The notes under the pieces: model-generated
What the model saw: only the letters and a program-made list of their open reading frames with translations
The model's database searches: none
What the model was told of the DNA's origin: nothing
Shown here: positions 8,211 through 17,462 of the stretch, in pieces
Layout: each line of letters opens with the position of its first letter
Numbering within the stretch: position 1 is the stretch's first letter
Origin: Mesorhizobium sp. AR07
Lineage (GTDB): Bacteria > Pseudomonadota > Alphaproteobacteria > Rhizobiales > Rhizobiaceae
NCBI RefSeq assembly: GCF_024746815.1
Contig: NZ_CP080525.1
Span: forward strand, 6,566,501 to 6,630,500
DNA length: 64,000 nucleotides
Direction of reading: 5' to 3'
Position numbers and translations under genes: made by a program

Positions 8211-8558
8211 ATGCGCGTCACATCGGATCTGTGGGTCTCGGCCCTGTTGCGCCGGGTTTTCGGCGCTGGCGGATTTGCCGCCGTGGTCAAGCGCGGCGCA
8301 ACCGAAGCGGGCGCTGTCTTCGTGCTGGCGCGAGGCAGGTCGGGAGACATTGCCCTGTTCGGACCGGCGCCGCAGACGAGCTACGATTCGGCGAAGCCCG
8401 ATGAGCGCTTCTTCAGCCTTCTCGGCGCCGGTGACGATGCCGCCGTGCTCGATGCGCGGCTGGAAAGGGAAAAGAAATTCGATCCCGACATCTGGGTGGT
8501 CGAGATCGAGGCCGGCACTGTGCCCGTCGAAGAGCTTATTTCCGTAAAGACGCCCTGA
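8211..8558 (+). CDS. DUF1491 family protein
   Basis: This 115-residue soluble protein matches DUF1491 over its whole length. It begins MRVTSDLWVSALLRRVFGAG, then has AVVKRGATEAGAVFV, and ends EREKKFDPDIWVVEIE. This family is confined to alphaproteobacteria and its function is unknown. No catalytic motif is visible. A 23-bp tail-to-tail overlap with the DUF2336 gene on the other strand shows tight packing. It is separated from the upstream operon by a terminator. Confidence 0.88.
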   Translation: MRVTSDLWVSALLRRVFGAGGFAAVVKRGATEAGAVFVLARGRSGDIALFGPAPQTSYDSAKPDERFFSLLGAGDDAAVLDARLEREKKFDPDIWVVEIEAGTVPVEELISVKTP

Positions 8559-9597
8559 GGCCGGACGAGGCCGCAGCATCGTCGCTGTTCGATGCAGTGC
8601 GGGTATCGCTGTTTGCCGGTGCGGCGTCGCGAACCACCCTTGACAGGGTCTCGGCTTTCCAGAGCCGCACCTTGTCTTGCGCCACATCGCGATGCAGCAG
8701 GCGGTAGCGGTCGAGGAAGGTGCGGATGGCCTGCGGATGCGGGAATTGTGTAGGATAGACCGCAACCGTGATCAGGAATGCCCGGTCCTCGCTGAGGTCG
8801 AGCGAGCGCAGCGCGGCAAGCAGGGACGCATAATTCTGGTTGGCGGTAAGCGATCGTGCGATCGAGAAATCGATATCGAGCGCATCGGCGAGCGCGGTCT
8901 GGAAAAACGCGGCGTTACCGGTCAGCGCAGTCTCGCGCAATTTGACATAAGTGTCCGCGCCTGAGAAAGGATCGGCGTTCGGTCCGGCTGCCTGTTCACC
9001 GGTGCGCATCATCGAGCGCAGCCTGCGCCGTGCATTTTCGGCGGCGATGCCGGTCGCCCGTTCTCTCGTGAGCTCTTCAGAGGCGGCTTGCGTGCTCACC
9101 GGTGCAGCCTTGTCCGCTGCCGCCGCCGCGGCTTTGTCCGCCGGCGCCACACTCACATCCGGCTCCCGCACCCGCACCAGAGTCGGCCTTTCCAGCGCCC
9201 TGATCAGATCGGCGATGGTCGGGTTCAAATCCTTGCGGCGCGCAATGGCGCGTGCATGCGGCAGGCCATGCCGCCCGATCAGCGCGATGAGATCGATGTC
9301 GCTGACCGCGCGGGAGCGGATAAGCAGCGGCGCGGCAATGTCGACCGGCTCCTCGCAGAGCCGGCGCACCAACCCGGCGGGGGCATATTCGCATTCGGAA
9401 AGGGCGGCTGCCACGTAACGGCGCGATTCGACGGACACATCGCCGAACAGCGGCAGCGTCAGGTCTTCGAGCTGGCCGATCTCGCGGCGTGACGGGCGGG
9501 TGAGCGAGCAGAACGCCGACACCGCGGCGCGGAACAGCCTTTCGGCCTTTCCCGAGTCCGTCCGTATCGCGATTTGCCTGAAGTCCGAAGATGACAC
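8536..9597 (-). CDS. DUF2336 domain-containing protein
   Basis: The predicted product is about 353 residues from GTG 9597 (VSSSDFRQIAIRTDSGKAER); a TTG at 9699 would add 34 poorly conserved residues. The centre (about 60-140) has helical repeats LFGDVSVESRRYVAAALSEC and PLLIRSRAVSDIDLIALIGR, the HEAT-like DUF2336 pattern of Rhizobiales. An Ala-rich low-complexity segment (AAAAADKAA) follows. The function is unknown; DUF2336 proteins are sometimes linked to cell-cycle or flagellar control. A CtrA-box-like site lies 125 bp upstream of the chosen start. Start choice is the main doubt. Confidence 0.78.
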   Translation of the reverse strand: MSSSDFRQIAIRTDSGKAERLFRAAVSAFCSLTRPSRREIGQLEDLTLPLFGDVSVESRRYVAAALSECEYAPAGLVRRLCEEPVDIAAPLLIRSRAVSDIDLIALIGRHGLPHARAIARRKDLNPTIADLIRALERPTLVRVREPDVSVAPADKAAAAAADKAAPVSTQAASEELTRERATGIAAENARRRLRSMMRTGEQAAGPNADPFSGADTYVKLRETALTGNAAFFQTALADALDIDFSIARSLTANQNYASLLAALRSLDLSEDRAFLITVAVYPTQFPHPQAIRTFLDRYRLLHRDVAQDKVRLWKAETLSRVVRDAAPANSDTRTASNSDDAAASSGLRASLRK

Positions 9598-9721
9598 GAA
9601 GGATACGCCCGTACACTCGACACAAACTTGATCACGCGCCACCGGGACTGTGTCGGTTTCGCGTTGGCCTCGGGTCAGGATGTCCCGACCTCTAGACAAA
9701 GATCAAGTTAGCGACGATCCG

Positions 9722-9738
9722 TTAGCGCTCCGTTAACC
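9722..9738. promoter_or_regulatory. CtrA-box-like sequence
   Basis: TTAG-N7-TTAACC (9722-9725, 9733-9738) differs at one base from the alphaproteobacterial CtrA consensus TTAA-N7-TTAAC. An additional TTAG half-site lies at 9708. It sits in the divergent gap between the DUF2336 gene and the small ORF at 9810. Binding is inference. Confidence 0.4.
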
Positions 9739-9809
9739 CTCTGCCGTCCTTAATGATATTTGGAGGCGTTGCGTTGTGCTCCGGGGAAACCGAGAGGAAT
9801 GCGCGAGTC

Positions 9810-9989
9810 ATGGGCATGGTACTGTCTTTCGTGCCGCGAACGGCACCAAGCAATCGGACAAAGCAAACCGCCGAAATGCCGGCGGCGGTGATCATCTTTC
9901 CCGGCATCCGCTATGAGCGGTCTCATGCCGGCGAAGTGCGGCCGGTCGATCCGGACAAGCCGGGATCAAAGCCGGTTCCGCATCACTAG
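9810..9989 (+). CDS. small conserved hypothetical protein
   Basis: This 59-residue ORF starts MGMVLSFVPRTAPSNRTKQ and contains the hydrophobic stretch AAVIIFPGIRYER, then a Pro/Asp-rich tail. AGAGGAA at about 9791 is a possible ribosome-binding site. An in-frame ATG at 9753 would lengthen it, but the first 19 residues look random. Its stop overlaps the stop of the opposite DUF1254 gene by 4 bp. I do not recognise a function. Confidence 0.55.
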   Translation: MGMVLSFVPRTAPSNRTKQTAEMPAAVIIFPGIRYERSHAGEVRPVDPDKPGSKPVPHH

Positions 9990-10555
9990 AAGTCCTGCAA
10001 CTCGCAGGAACTCTGTTCGAGGAAGCTTGACACGATCGGCTTCCAGCTGTCGTCGGGCACGAAGGTGCGGATGACGAAGATGCCTTCCTCGATCGGGGCT
10101 TCGACGAAGATCGCTCCCTGAAGGTCCTCGGGAAGATCCTTGCGCACGTCGATCATCTGCGCCGGCGTCAGCACGACGGCATCCAGCACGCCGCCGGTCG
10201 CCGTGTGGTCGTTGAAGGAATAGATGTTGTGGCCGTTGCGGTCATAGACCGACACCGACCAGAACGGGACATGTCCCGGCGCCTTGATGCGGACCATTCC
10301 TTCACCCAGGTCGAACCGGCAAGCCGTTGCATAAAACAGCGGGTCGACGGATTTCACCACGGGCGCACCGCCGGCCTCGGCATCGAGACGGATCATCTTG
10401 TAAAGGTCCGATGCCATGGAAAGCCGCGACCAGGCGTCGCGTTCGGAAAATTCAGGCACCAGCAGCAGCACGATAATGTGCACGATGCCGGCGCCAAGCA
10501 GGCCGAGCAGCACAGCGTGCAAAAGCTTGCGCGTCGCCGCATAAAAGCTACGCAT
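9986..10555 (-). CDS. DUF1254 domain-containing membrane-anchored protein
   Basis: The product is 189 residues with one N-terminal membrane helix (LLHAVLLGLLGAGIVHIIVL). A beta-rich domain follows, with CRFDLGEGMVRIKAPGH, PFWSVSVYDRNGHNIYSFND and GIFVIRTFVPDD. This matches DUF1254, which pairs with DUF1214. Here the two domains are separate proteins overlapping by 8 bp (translational coupling), whereas in other bacteria they occur in one chain. The role is unknown, probably in the envelope. Confidence 0.82.
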   Translation of the reverse strand: MRSFYAATRKLLHAVLLGLLGAGIVHIIVLLLVPEFSERDAWSRLSMASDLYKMIRLDAEAGGAPVVKSVDPLFYATACRFDLGEGMVRIKAPGHVPFWSVSVYDRNGHNIYSFNDHTATGGVLDAVVLTPAQMIDVRKDLPEDLQGAIFVEAPIEEGIFVIRTFVPDDSWKPIVSSFLEQSSCELQDF

Positions 10556-11132
10556 CGCAGCCGACCTTCACGATCTTCGGCAGCGAAACGTCCGACAGGC
10601 CGGTGCTGCTGGCGATCGGCGTGTCGTAGAATGTCAGCACGAAATACATCCTGCCGAAGCCGTCGGTCAGCAGCCAGTTGCCTGGCATCGGGTGACGGCT
10701 GACGGAAATGATGACCGAATTGTCGGGCTGGCGCACCATCCCATAGGATTGCAGCGCCGCCAGCCGCGGTTTGCCGGTTTCGACCACGCCGAGCGACTGG
10801 TCGGCGGCATAGAGCGTCCAGAACCGCGCCGTCGGAAATCCGCCCTTGATCGTGTAGGTGCATTCGCGCTTGAGCTCGTCGCCGCCCGCGTCGTGCTCGG
10901 CGACGAAGGACAGCCCTTCGGCGCGACCGAGCGCAAGCACGCCCTCGCGCGCCACACGGGCCTTCGAATAGGGATCGGCGGCTGGTGTGCCGATATCGGG
11001 AAAGGCCGTCCACTGGCCGATCCGGATGGCGCCGACACCATCCTGGACCTTCAGCGCATACCAGACGCTGCCGCCACCGCCGCCGATGGCTATGGCAAGC
11101 GAAAGCAGCGTCAGGAAGGCGTTCTTGAGCAT
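10548..11132 (-). CDS. DUF1214 domain-containing protein
   Basis: The 194-residue protein has an N-terminal signal anchor (LTLLSLAIAIGGGGGSVWYAL). The DUF1214 core reads IRIGQWTAFPDIGTPAADPY, then REGVLALGRAEGLSF and MPGNWLLTDGFGRMYFVLTF, where the DPYSKARVAREG motif is typical. It is the first gene of a two-gene operon with the DUF1254 partner. The function is unproven. It has normal codon use and no defects. Confidence 0.85.
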   Translation of the reverse strand: MLKNAFLTLLSLAIAIGGGGGSVWYALKVQDGVGAIRIGQWTAFPDIGTPAADPYSKARVAREGVLALGRAEGLSFVAEHDAGGDELKRECTYTIKGGFPTARFWTLYAADQSLGVVETGKPRLAALQSYGMVRQPDNSVIISVSRHPMPGNWLLTDGFGRMYFVLTFYDTPIASSTGLSDVSLPKIVKVGCDA

Positions 11133-11230
11133 GAGGGGCCGGGGACAAGAAGAGTTGCCGCTCGGGATATCGCGGCGTAGGGCCTCGTGGCAAGCGGCGG
11201 GCGCAGATTTGCAGACAAGCGTCGTGGCCA

Positions 11231-11499
11231 GGTACGGCTTCCTCCCACAGGGCTGGGCTATCGCATATGGATTCTTGCGAAGGCGGACCCCACCCTAACC
11301 CTCCCCACAAGGGGGAGGGGATGCTGCCGCGCGCCTTCTCATATTGGGCGAGATATCGACAGTGTGCCGAGATCAGCGCCTACTGAAGTCTCCCTTCCCC
11401 TTGTGGGGAGGGTTAGGGGTGGGGGTATTCGTAGAGCGAAAACCTCAGCGTCTCATATGCGATGGCCTATCCCACGAGGGGAGAGGGGAGAGCCGTACC
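11231..11499. repeat. 269-bp imperfect palindrome, MITE-like element
   Basis: The ends are exact inverted repeats: GGTACGGCT at 11231-11239 and AGCCGTACC at 11491-11499. Moving inward, ATCGCATATG pairs with CATATGCGAT. Near the centre a ~30-bp pair is built on CACCCTAACCCTCCCCACAA and its complement. It contains no ORF of its own. The right end lies 2 bp before the PBP stop codon. It fits a non-autonomous miniature inverted-repeat element. Confidence 0.7.
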
Positions 11500-11501
11500 A
11501 A

Positions 11502-13655
11502 TCACAGAGCCGACAGCGTCTCCGGCGGTTGCGGCGCACTGAGACTGGGCGCCGACTGGAACAGCTTGGTCATGTCCCTCAATGTCTGCGTGGTCCGGCT
11601 AGACAGCACCGGCGGCCGCTCGGAGGCTGCATCGGCCGCCGCTTGCGCGTCGTTCTTCTTCTGCGCCTCCTCGGCCTTGGCCGCGACGGTCTCGTCGACG
11701 AAGGGCTTGTCGATGCCCGGGATCGGCTTGAGGTCGATGTTCTGGTGGGCGTAGACCATCAGGCGCTGCCAAACCATCGCCGGCAGCGAGCCGCCCGTCA
11801 TGTTCTTGGTCGGCGTAAAGTCGTCATTGCCCAGCCATACCGCCGCCGTGTAGTTGCCGGTGAAGCCGACAAACCAGGCGTCGCGGTAGGATTGCGTCGT
11901 GCCGGTCTTGCCGGCGACGACGATGTTGGGGATCTGAGCGCGGCGCGCCGTGCCCATCACCGGCACGGCTGCCAGCATTGTATTCATCGATTTGAGCGCT
12001 TGCTCCGACAGCACCCGATGCGGTGGTGGCGCATCCTTGGCAAAGTCGTAGACCACGTCGCCGGTGCGGGTGACGAGCTGCGTGATGCCGTGCCGGGAGC
12101 CGACGAAGCCGTTCTGGGCGAACACGCTGTAGCCCGTCGCCTGATCCATCACGGTCATGCCCGAGGTGCCGAGCACCATCGTCTTGTGTGCTTCGAGCGG
12201 TGATTCCACACCCATCGCCTCGGCCATTGCCTTGATCGGCGGGATGCCGAGATGGTCCTTGGCCAGTCGCACCGGCACGGTGTTGATCGACTTGGCCATC
12301 GCCATGATCAGCGTGATGTTGCCGGCCGATTCGCCGCTGTAATTGTGCGGCGACCAGGTGCCCCAGCTGATCGGGCCGCCGGAAATGATGGAGTTGGGCG
12401 TAAAGCCGTGCTCCATCGCGGTTGCATAGACATAGGGCTTGAACGACGAGCCGGTCTGGCGCAGCGCCTTGGTGGCGCGGTTGAACTGGCTGGCGCCGTA
12501 GTCGCGACCACCGACGATGGCCCTGACCGCGCCGTTGGTCTCGATGACGACGACAGCGCCTTCGGTGACGTTGTACTCCTTGCCGAACTGGCGCAGGTGG
12601 AACTCCACCGATTCTTCCGCCGCCTTCTGGATGTTGGCGTCGAATGTGGTGTGGGCAACGAGCGAATGCTGTCCCGGCTTCGCGATCTTCTTGACCTCAT
12701 CGAACGCCCAGTCGAGGTAATAATCCGGGCTTTTCTGTTCGCCGCGATCGACGACATCGGCTGGATGCAGCCTTGCCTGCAGCACTTGACCCTCGGTCAT
12801 GAAACCGGAATCGACGAGATTGGACAGCACCACATTGGCGCGCGCACGCGCCGCCGGCAGGTTGATGTGCGGCGCGTATTTGGTCGGCGCCTTGAACAGC
12901 CCGGCCAGCATCGCCGCCTCGGCGAGGTTCAGGTCCTTGACGCTCTTGCCGAAATAGAAGTCGGCGGCCGCCTCGATGCCGAACGTGCCGCCGCCCATAT
13001 AGGCACGGTCGAGATAAAGCTGCAGGATTTCCTTTTTCGACAGGTTGGCCTCGAGCCACAGCGACAGGAAGGCTTCCTTGATCTTGCGCTCGAAGGTGCG
13101 CTCATTGGTGAGGAACAGGTTCTTGGCCAGCTGCTGGGTGATGCTCGAGCCGCCTTGGACGACCGAGTTCGCCCGCACATTCTCGAAGATCGCGCGTGAA
13201 AGGCCAAGCACATCGATGCCGTAGTGCTCGAAGAAGCGGCGGTCCTCGGTGGCGAGGACTGCCTTGATGACCTGGTCGGGCATCTCGTCGACCGGCACCG
13301 AATCGCGTTGGATGATGCCGCGCTGGCCGATCTCGTTGCCATAGCGGTCGAGGAAGGTGACGGCGAAGTCGCCCTGGGCGCGCCAGTCGCCAGTTGTATC
13401 CTGGAAGGCAGGAATGGCCAGCGCCAGCATCACGACAATGCCGCCGGCTCCCAGCGTAAAGCCTTCGCTCAACAGTTCGATGATGCCGCGACGCCAGCCG
13501 GTGAGGCGGAAGCGCCGCGAGAAGATCGTCGCGGCTTCCCAGAACTGGCGTGCCTTGAAACCGATCTCGTAGAGCGAGGAATCGATCCATGCGTCGAGCG
13601 CCAGCAGCCGGGCGGCGATCGGACCTCTTCTCTTGCGCGGTTCAGGACTGGCCAT
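11502..13655 (-). CDS. class A penicillin-binding protein (bifunctional transglycosylase/transpeptidase)
   Basis: The 717-residue inner-membrane enzyme polymerises and cross-links peptidoglycan. After a ~70-residue cytoplasmic region comes a membrane helix (LGAGGIVVMLALAIPAF). The GT51 domain follows with KAVLATEDRRFFEHYGID (catalytic Glu) and GGSSITQQLAKNLFL. The transpeptidase domain has SxxK in RQTGSSFKPYVYA, SxN in AKSINTVP and KTG in VAGKTGTTQSY. Size fits the PBP1A-like group of rhizobia. It stands alone with no operon partner. A MITE-like palindrome abuts its 3' end and may serve as transcription stop. Confidence 0.92.
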   Translation of the reverse strand: MASPEPRKRRGPIAARLLALDAWIDSSLYEIGFKARQFWEAATIFSRRFRLTGWRRGIIELLSEGFTLGAGGIVVMLALAIPAFQDTTGDWRAQGDFAVTFLDRYGNEIGQRGIIQRDSVPVDEMPDQVIKAVLATEDRRFFEHYGIDVLGLSRAIFENVRANSVVQGGSSITQQLAKNLFLTNERTFERKIKEAFLSLWLEANLSKKEILQLYLDRAYMGGGTFGIEAAADFYFGKSVKDLNLAEAAMLAGLFKAPTKYAPHINLPAARARANVVLSNLVDSGFMTEGQVLQARLHPADVVDRGEQKSPDYYLDWAFDEVKKIAKPGQHSLVAHTTFDANIQKAAEESVEFHLRQFGKEYNVTEGAVVVIETNGAVRAIVGGRDYGASQFNRATKALRQTGSSFKPYVYATAMEHGFTPNSIISGGPISWGTWSPHNYSGESAGNITLIMAMAKSINTVPVRLAKDHLGIPPIKAMAEAMGVESPLEAHKTMVLGTSGMTVMDQATGYSVFAQNGFVGSRHGITQLVTRTGDVVYDFAKDAPPPHRVLSEQALKSMNTMLAAVPVMGTARRAQIPNIVVAGKTGTTQSYRDAWFVGFTGNYTAAVWLGNDDFTPTKNMTGGSLPAMVWQRLMVYAHQNIDLKPIPGIDKPFVDETVAAKAEEAQKKNDAQAAADAASERPPVLSSRTTQTLRDMTKLFQSAPSLSAPQPPETLSAL

Positions 13656-13807
13656 TCAAAAACCCGGCTAGGCGATGGCGCGACCTGAAAACCGCAAGCC
13701 GGCAATTTCAGGGCCGCACACCCTGGCAGACTATTCCTCCATTTTTCCCATACTCACAAGGGCGGCGAAGACACAGTGCGGGGTTTGTTGCAGAAGGGCG
13801 AGCCGCC

Positions 13808-14740
13808 TCAGGCCGGCTCGCGCTTCAACGCCTGGGCCATGCAATGGATGCCGCCGCCGGTCTTGGAGATCTCGCTCATGTCGACCGCCGCGACCTCGAA
13901 ACCGCGTGCCTTGAGCTGGCCGATCAGCGTCTGGCTGGAGGTCGGCGCGATCACCCGGTCCTTGCCGAGCGACATGAAATTGCAGCCGAGTGCCATCGTA
14001 TCCTGGAACGGCACATCGATGATCTCGTGGCCCTTGCCCTTCAGCCAGTCGACAATGCCGGGTTCGGTGCAGGCGAGGCAGACGGCGGTCAGTTTTTCGG
14101 CGATCGGCACCACCATCAGGTCGATATGGACATAGTACTCGTCGATGAAAGCGATGCGGGTTTCCCAGCCTTCCTTGTCGAACCAGGCCTGCACCTGGCG
14201 CGCGCCTTCCTCCTGCGTGCGAGCACCGCCGCAGCCGATCAAGACGACGCCGTCCTCGATGACGTTGAAGTCGCCGCCCTCGAAGGTGCCGGCGGTTACC
14301 ATGTCGTAGATCGGGATGCCGAGTTTTTCGTAGGTGCGGATGGCGGCATAATTCTCGCCGCGCCGCCACCAGTTGGCCATGGCGGTGATGACGGCGCCGT
14401 AAGGCGTCATCACGCTGGAATCGCGTGAGTAGACCTGCATGGGCAGTTCCGGCGTCGGCTCGTGCCAGTGGATGTTGACGCCGAAATGCTCGTAGGCGGC
14501 GACAAGATCCTTGTGCTGCGCCTGCGCGATCTGGACGTTGCAAGGCGCCTCGCGCAGATGCTTGCGCGACAGCGAGCTTGTCGACAGATGGCGCAGGAAA
14601 TTGGGCGAGCCGAGCAGGACGTCGGTCAAGACATCGGTCTCGTTGGCAAAGCCCCAGACGGTCAGCGGCTTGGTGCCGCCGGCCGGGTTGCGGCGCTGCA
14701 GCGAAAACGGCTCGGCGACGATGCGGTCATGAACGGTCAT
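13808..14740 (-). CDS. guanidino-group-modifying hydrolase (DDAH / amidinotransferase family)
   Basis: The 310-residue protein has the pentein fold of arginine deiminase-like enzymes. Visible catalytic parts are EGGDF (acid pair), His205 in YVHIDLM and the nucleophilic Cys300 in GGGIHCMAQ, at the expected far C-terminal place. Family members hydrolyse or transfer the amidino group of arginine, dimethylarginine or related compounds; the exact substrate cannot be read. It is the second gene, 30 bp behind the M20 amidohydrolase, opposite a LysR regulator and a polyamine-type ABC importer. That points to catabolism of an imported guanidino compound (inference). Confidence 0.82.
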   Translation of the reverse strand: MTVHDRIVAEPFSLQRRNPAGGTKPLTVWGFANETDVLTDVLLGSPNFLRHLSTSSLSRKHLREAPCNVQIAQAQHKDLVAAYEHFGVNIHWHEPTPELPMQVYSRDSSVMTPYGAVITAMANWWRRGENYAAIRTYEKLGIPIYDMVTAGTFEGGDFNVIEDGVVLIGCGGARTQEEGARQVQAWFDKEGWETRIAFIDEYYVHIDLMVVPIAEKLTAVCLACTEPGIVDWLKGKGHEIIDVPFQDTMALGCNFMSLGKDRVIAPTSSQTLIGQLKARGFEVAAVDMSEISKTGGGIHCMAQALKREPA

Positions 14741-14770
14741 CGGGTTCTCCTCGTGAGGCGGCTTGGTTGA

Positions 14771-16360
14771 TCATTGGGTATTGCTCGGTATCCACCAGTC
14801 GCGTCCGCGCGGGGTGGTGACGTATTCCGGCCAACGAAATCCAATCGGCGGTTCGTAGTCGCAGAGCGGCGCGATCCAGTTGGAGCCACCGATGCCGCCA
14901 CCGGTGCGGGCGACGAATTCATCCAGCGCCGCGTCCCGCGCGGCCTTGTCTTCCAGGAGGCGAAGGGCGGCCAGCGCTATGGTCTTCGATGCACAGATGA
15001 CCATCGGGCCGATGGTGGCGGGAATGCCGCCCAGCGCATTCATCACCCAGGCCGGCCAGGCATGTCCGCTTGCCGAACGCAGCGCCGGACGGGCGACGTA
15101 GAATCGGGCTGTCGGCGTATGCCACGACATGTCGGTATAATCGTCGGAGGTCGAATTGATCTGCGATGGCGGCAGGTCGCGGCGCAGGATCGCTTCCGCG
15201 TCCCGCGGCGCGATCAGGCGCTCCAATTCGGCGATGAACGGCTCCTCCGTCGCCACCCCACCGGCATTGACCTGAATCTCGCGGGCGACCGCCTTGGCCG
15301 CTTCGTCCCAACGTGGCGGCCCGACCGTCGACAGCGCCTCATAGGCGATTTCGGCCATCGCATGGTTGGCAAGCCCCGGTCGCGACTTCGACACCCAGTG
15401 CCGCTCGGTGCGGCAACCGCTCATGCCCGCGGCGGCTTGCGCATTGCGGTCGAGCATGGCGGTGACCTGCTCGGCCATGGCAAGCGTCGGCACGCGGACC
15501 ATGTACTGGATCTCGGCCAGCCCCGCCGGCAGATTGTCGGCGGTCGCTTGCCCTGCCGTCAGGATCGCCTCGCTGATCGACCAGCCGCCCTGATGCGGCA
15601 GCATGGAATCGCGCAACGCCTTCGAGGCCATGTACATCATCGACAGCGCGTCGTTGGCGCCGGGCGCGCGCACCGCCGAATGCGCTTGCGGGATGGGTGC
15701 GCCATCGCTTGCGCGAACCCAATTTTCAGGTTCGTCGCACACAAAGCGATAGATCATTGCGTAGGCCGCGCCGCAATGCGTGTCCCAGCGCGCCGTGTTG
15801 CAGAGCGGCAGCATGTAGAAAGGATGGAAGGAGATCATCCCGGCAAGGCCGTCATAATAACCCTTGGCGGCATGGATCGGCTTTGACCCGCGCACCTTCT
15901 CGGCCGGTTCGCCGGTGAAGCGCAGCGTGCCCGGTATGCCGTGACGCTGCATCGCCGCCTTGGCCGCCAGCAGCCCGCCAAGGCTTGAAATGCCCAGTCC
16001 GGAATGCGGATCCGTATGACCGCCGGCCTGGTCGCCAAGCCCCGGGCGCGGACGCTTGACCGTCGCGGCATCCTGGCAGTTGCCCGGCACCGCGTCGTAC
16101 TCCGCGTACATGCCGATGGTCGGGCCGGGACCATTGGTCCAGTGGGCACAGAAGGCTGTCGGCATGCCGCCGGAACCTTCCTCGACGGAAAAGCCTTCGT
16201 GTTTCAGAAGCTCTACATACCAGGCGGCTGACTGATACTCCCGCCAGGCGGTCTCACCGAAATCGAAGATGGTTCGCGTCCACGCCGACAGCGACGGCTG
16301 GATGTCGTCGAGGCAGGCAAGCGCGGTTGCTTGCGCCGATGTGGTGGCCGCTTTCTCCAT
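14771..16360 (-). CDS. M20 family amidohydrolase (AbgB-like)
   Basis: The protein has 529 residues from the ATG at 16360; a TTG at 16393 would add 11. It is a metal-dependent amidase of the aminoacylase/AbgB class. Metal-site candidates are GMYAEYDAVPGNCQ, GGHTDPHSGLG and FTGEPAEK. The usual CGHN motif is replaced by GHTDPHS, a trait of a distinct subgroup. The lid domain includes WDTHCGAAYAMIYRF. Such enzymes split N-acyl or amide bonds of small molecules. It is transcribed with the amidinohydrolase and divergent from the LysR gene, which probably controls it. Confidence 0.82.
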   Translation of the reverse strand: MEKAATTSAQATALACLDDIQPSLSAWTRTIFDFGETAWREYQSAAWYVELLKHEGFSVEEGSGGMPTAFCAHWTNGPGPTIGMYAEYDAVPGNCQDAATVKRPRPGLGDQAGGHTDPHSGLGISSLGGLLAAKAAMQRHGIPGTLRFTGEPAEKVRGSKPIHAAKGYYDGLAGMISFHPFYMLPLCNTARWDTHCGAAYAMIYRFVCDEPENWVRASDGAPIPQAHSAVRAPGANDALSMMYMASKALRDSMLPHQGGWSISEAILTAGQATADNLPAGLAEIQYMVRVPTLAMAEQVTAMLDRNAQAAAGMSGCRTERHWVSKSRPGLANHAMAEIAYEALSTVGPPRWDEAAKAVAREIQVNAGGVATEEPFIAELERLIAPRDAEAILRRDLPPSQINSTSDDYTDMSWHTPTARFYVARPALRSASGHAWPAWVMNALGGIPATIGPMVICASKTIALAALRLLEDKAARDAALDEFVARTGGGIGGSNWIAPLCDYEPPIGFRWPEYVTTPRGRDWWIPSNTQ

Positions 16361-16443
16361 GGCAGAGAAGAAAGCAGTGAAGCGGTTCGCCAAAAAGTGA
16401 TATGTTTTCCCGGCTCATGCAAATTCGGTTCACCTGAGGCCTC

Positions 16444-17370
16444 TTGCGCATACCATCGACACAAGCGCTGCGCGCGCTCGACAGCTTTGCTCGCCACGGC
16501 AGCGTCTGGCGCGCCGCCGACGAGTTGCATCTGACCCGCAGCGCCGTCAGCCATCAGCTTCGCCTGCTCGAGCGCGACCTCGGCTTCGACCTGCTCGAAC
16601 GCATCGGCAAGGGCGTGACCCTGACGCCACGCGGCCAGCGCTACGCCAGCGATGTGCGCAAGGCGCTGACCGTGCTGGGTGACGCGGTGACGCGCCATGC
16701 CGGCACCGGCGTCGGCGGCTCGTTCAGCGTCAGCTGCACGACGGGCTTCGCCTCGCTGTTCCTATGCACCCATATTGGCGAGTTCAGGCAGATGTACCCC
16801 GACGTTGCGCTGCGCATTCTGACGCCGCGACGGCTGGACGATGTCAGCAACGCCGACGCCGACGCCTTCATTGCCTTTGGCGTTGGCAATTGGCCGAACC
16901 GGGCCGCCGAACTGTTGTGCGACATTTCCTTCACGCCGCTCTGCAGTCCGACGCTCCTAAACAAGGTCGGCGGATTCTCCAAGCCGGCCGATGTGCTGCG
17001 CGCCAATCTCCTGCATCTCGGCGACACCGAGGATTGGGCGCGCTGGCTGGCGCTGTCCAAGGTCGAGAACCCCGACCCGGAAGGCGGTATCTTCTTTTCC
17101 GACATGAATCTTGTCTTTTCGGCCGCGATCGCCGGCCAGGGCATGGCCATGGGCGACGAACTGACCAGTGGCAAGGCTCTGGCCGAGGGCAGGCTCGTGC
17201 GTCCCTTCGACATCGCGATCAAATCGCCACGCTCCTACTTCCTGGTCTCCGAACACGCCAAGGCGACGCACCCGGTGCTTGACGCATTTGCCGGATGGCT
17301 GCGATCGAAACTCGCGGAGAGCAATGCCAAGGGCATGGCCGACCACTGGCGCCACCGACTGGATAGATGA
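16444..17370 (+). CDS. LysR family transcriptional regulator (GcvA-like)
   Basis: The 308-residue protein has a TTG start preceded by TGAGG. The N-terminal winged helix-turn-helix reads ALRALDSFARHGSVWRAADE then LHLTRSAVSHQLRLLERDLG. The C-terminal effector domain opens GGSFSVSCTTGFASLFL. The HTH sequence is of the GcvA subgroup. It lies divergent to the amidohydrolase (83-bp gap) and 92 bp before the ABC importer. That suggests it senses the imported substrate and controls both arms. No clear T-N11-A box could be fixed in the gap. Confidence 0.87.
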   Translation: MRIPSTQALRALDSFARHGSVWRAADELHLTRSAVSHQLRLLERDLGFDLLERIGKGVTLTPRGQRYASDVRKALTVLGDAVTRHAGTGVGGSFSVSCTTGFASLFLCTHIGEFRQMYPDVALRILTPRRLDDVSNADADAFIAFGVGNWPNRAAELLCDISFTPLCSPTLLNKVGGFSKPADVLRANLLHLGDTEDWARWLALSKVENPDPEGGIFFSDMNLVFSAAIAGQGMAMGDELTSGKALAEGRLVRPFDIAIKSPRSYFLVSEHAKATHPVLDAFAGWLRSKLAESNAKGMADHWRHRLDR

Positions 17371-17462
17371 ATGAAATTTGCCGATGCGGCGAAAACTATT
17401 CGGTTGCGGTGAGGCCGCGCGCTGCCCTACGATTTCTCTTGGGAACCGAGGAAACAGGCAGG

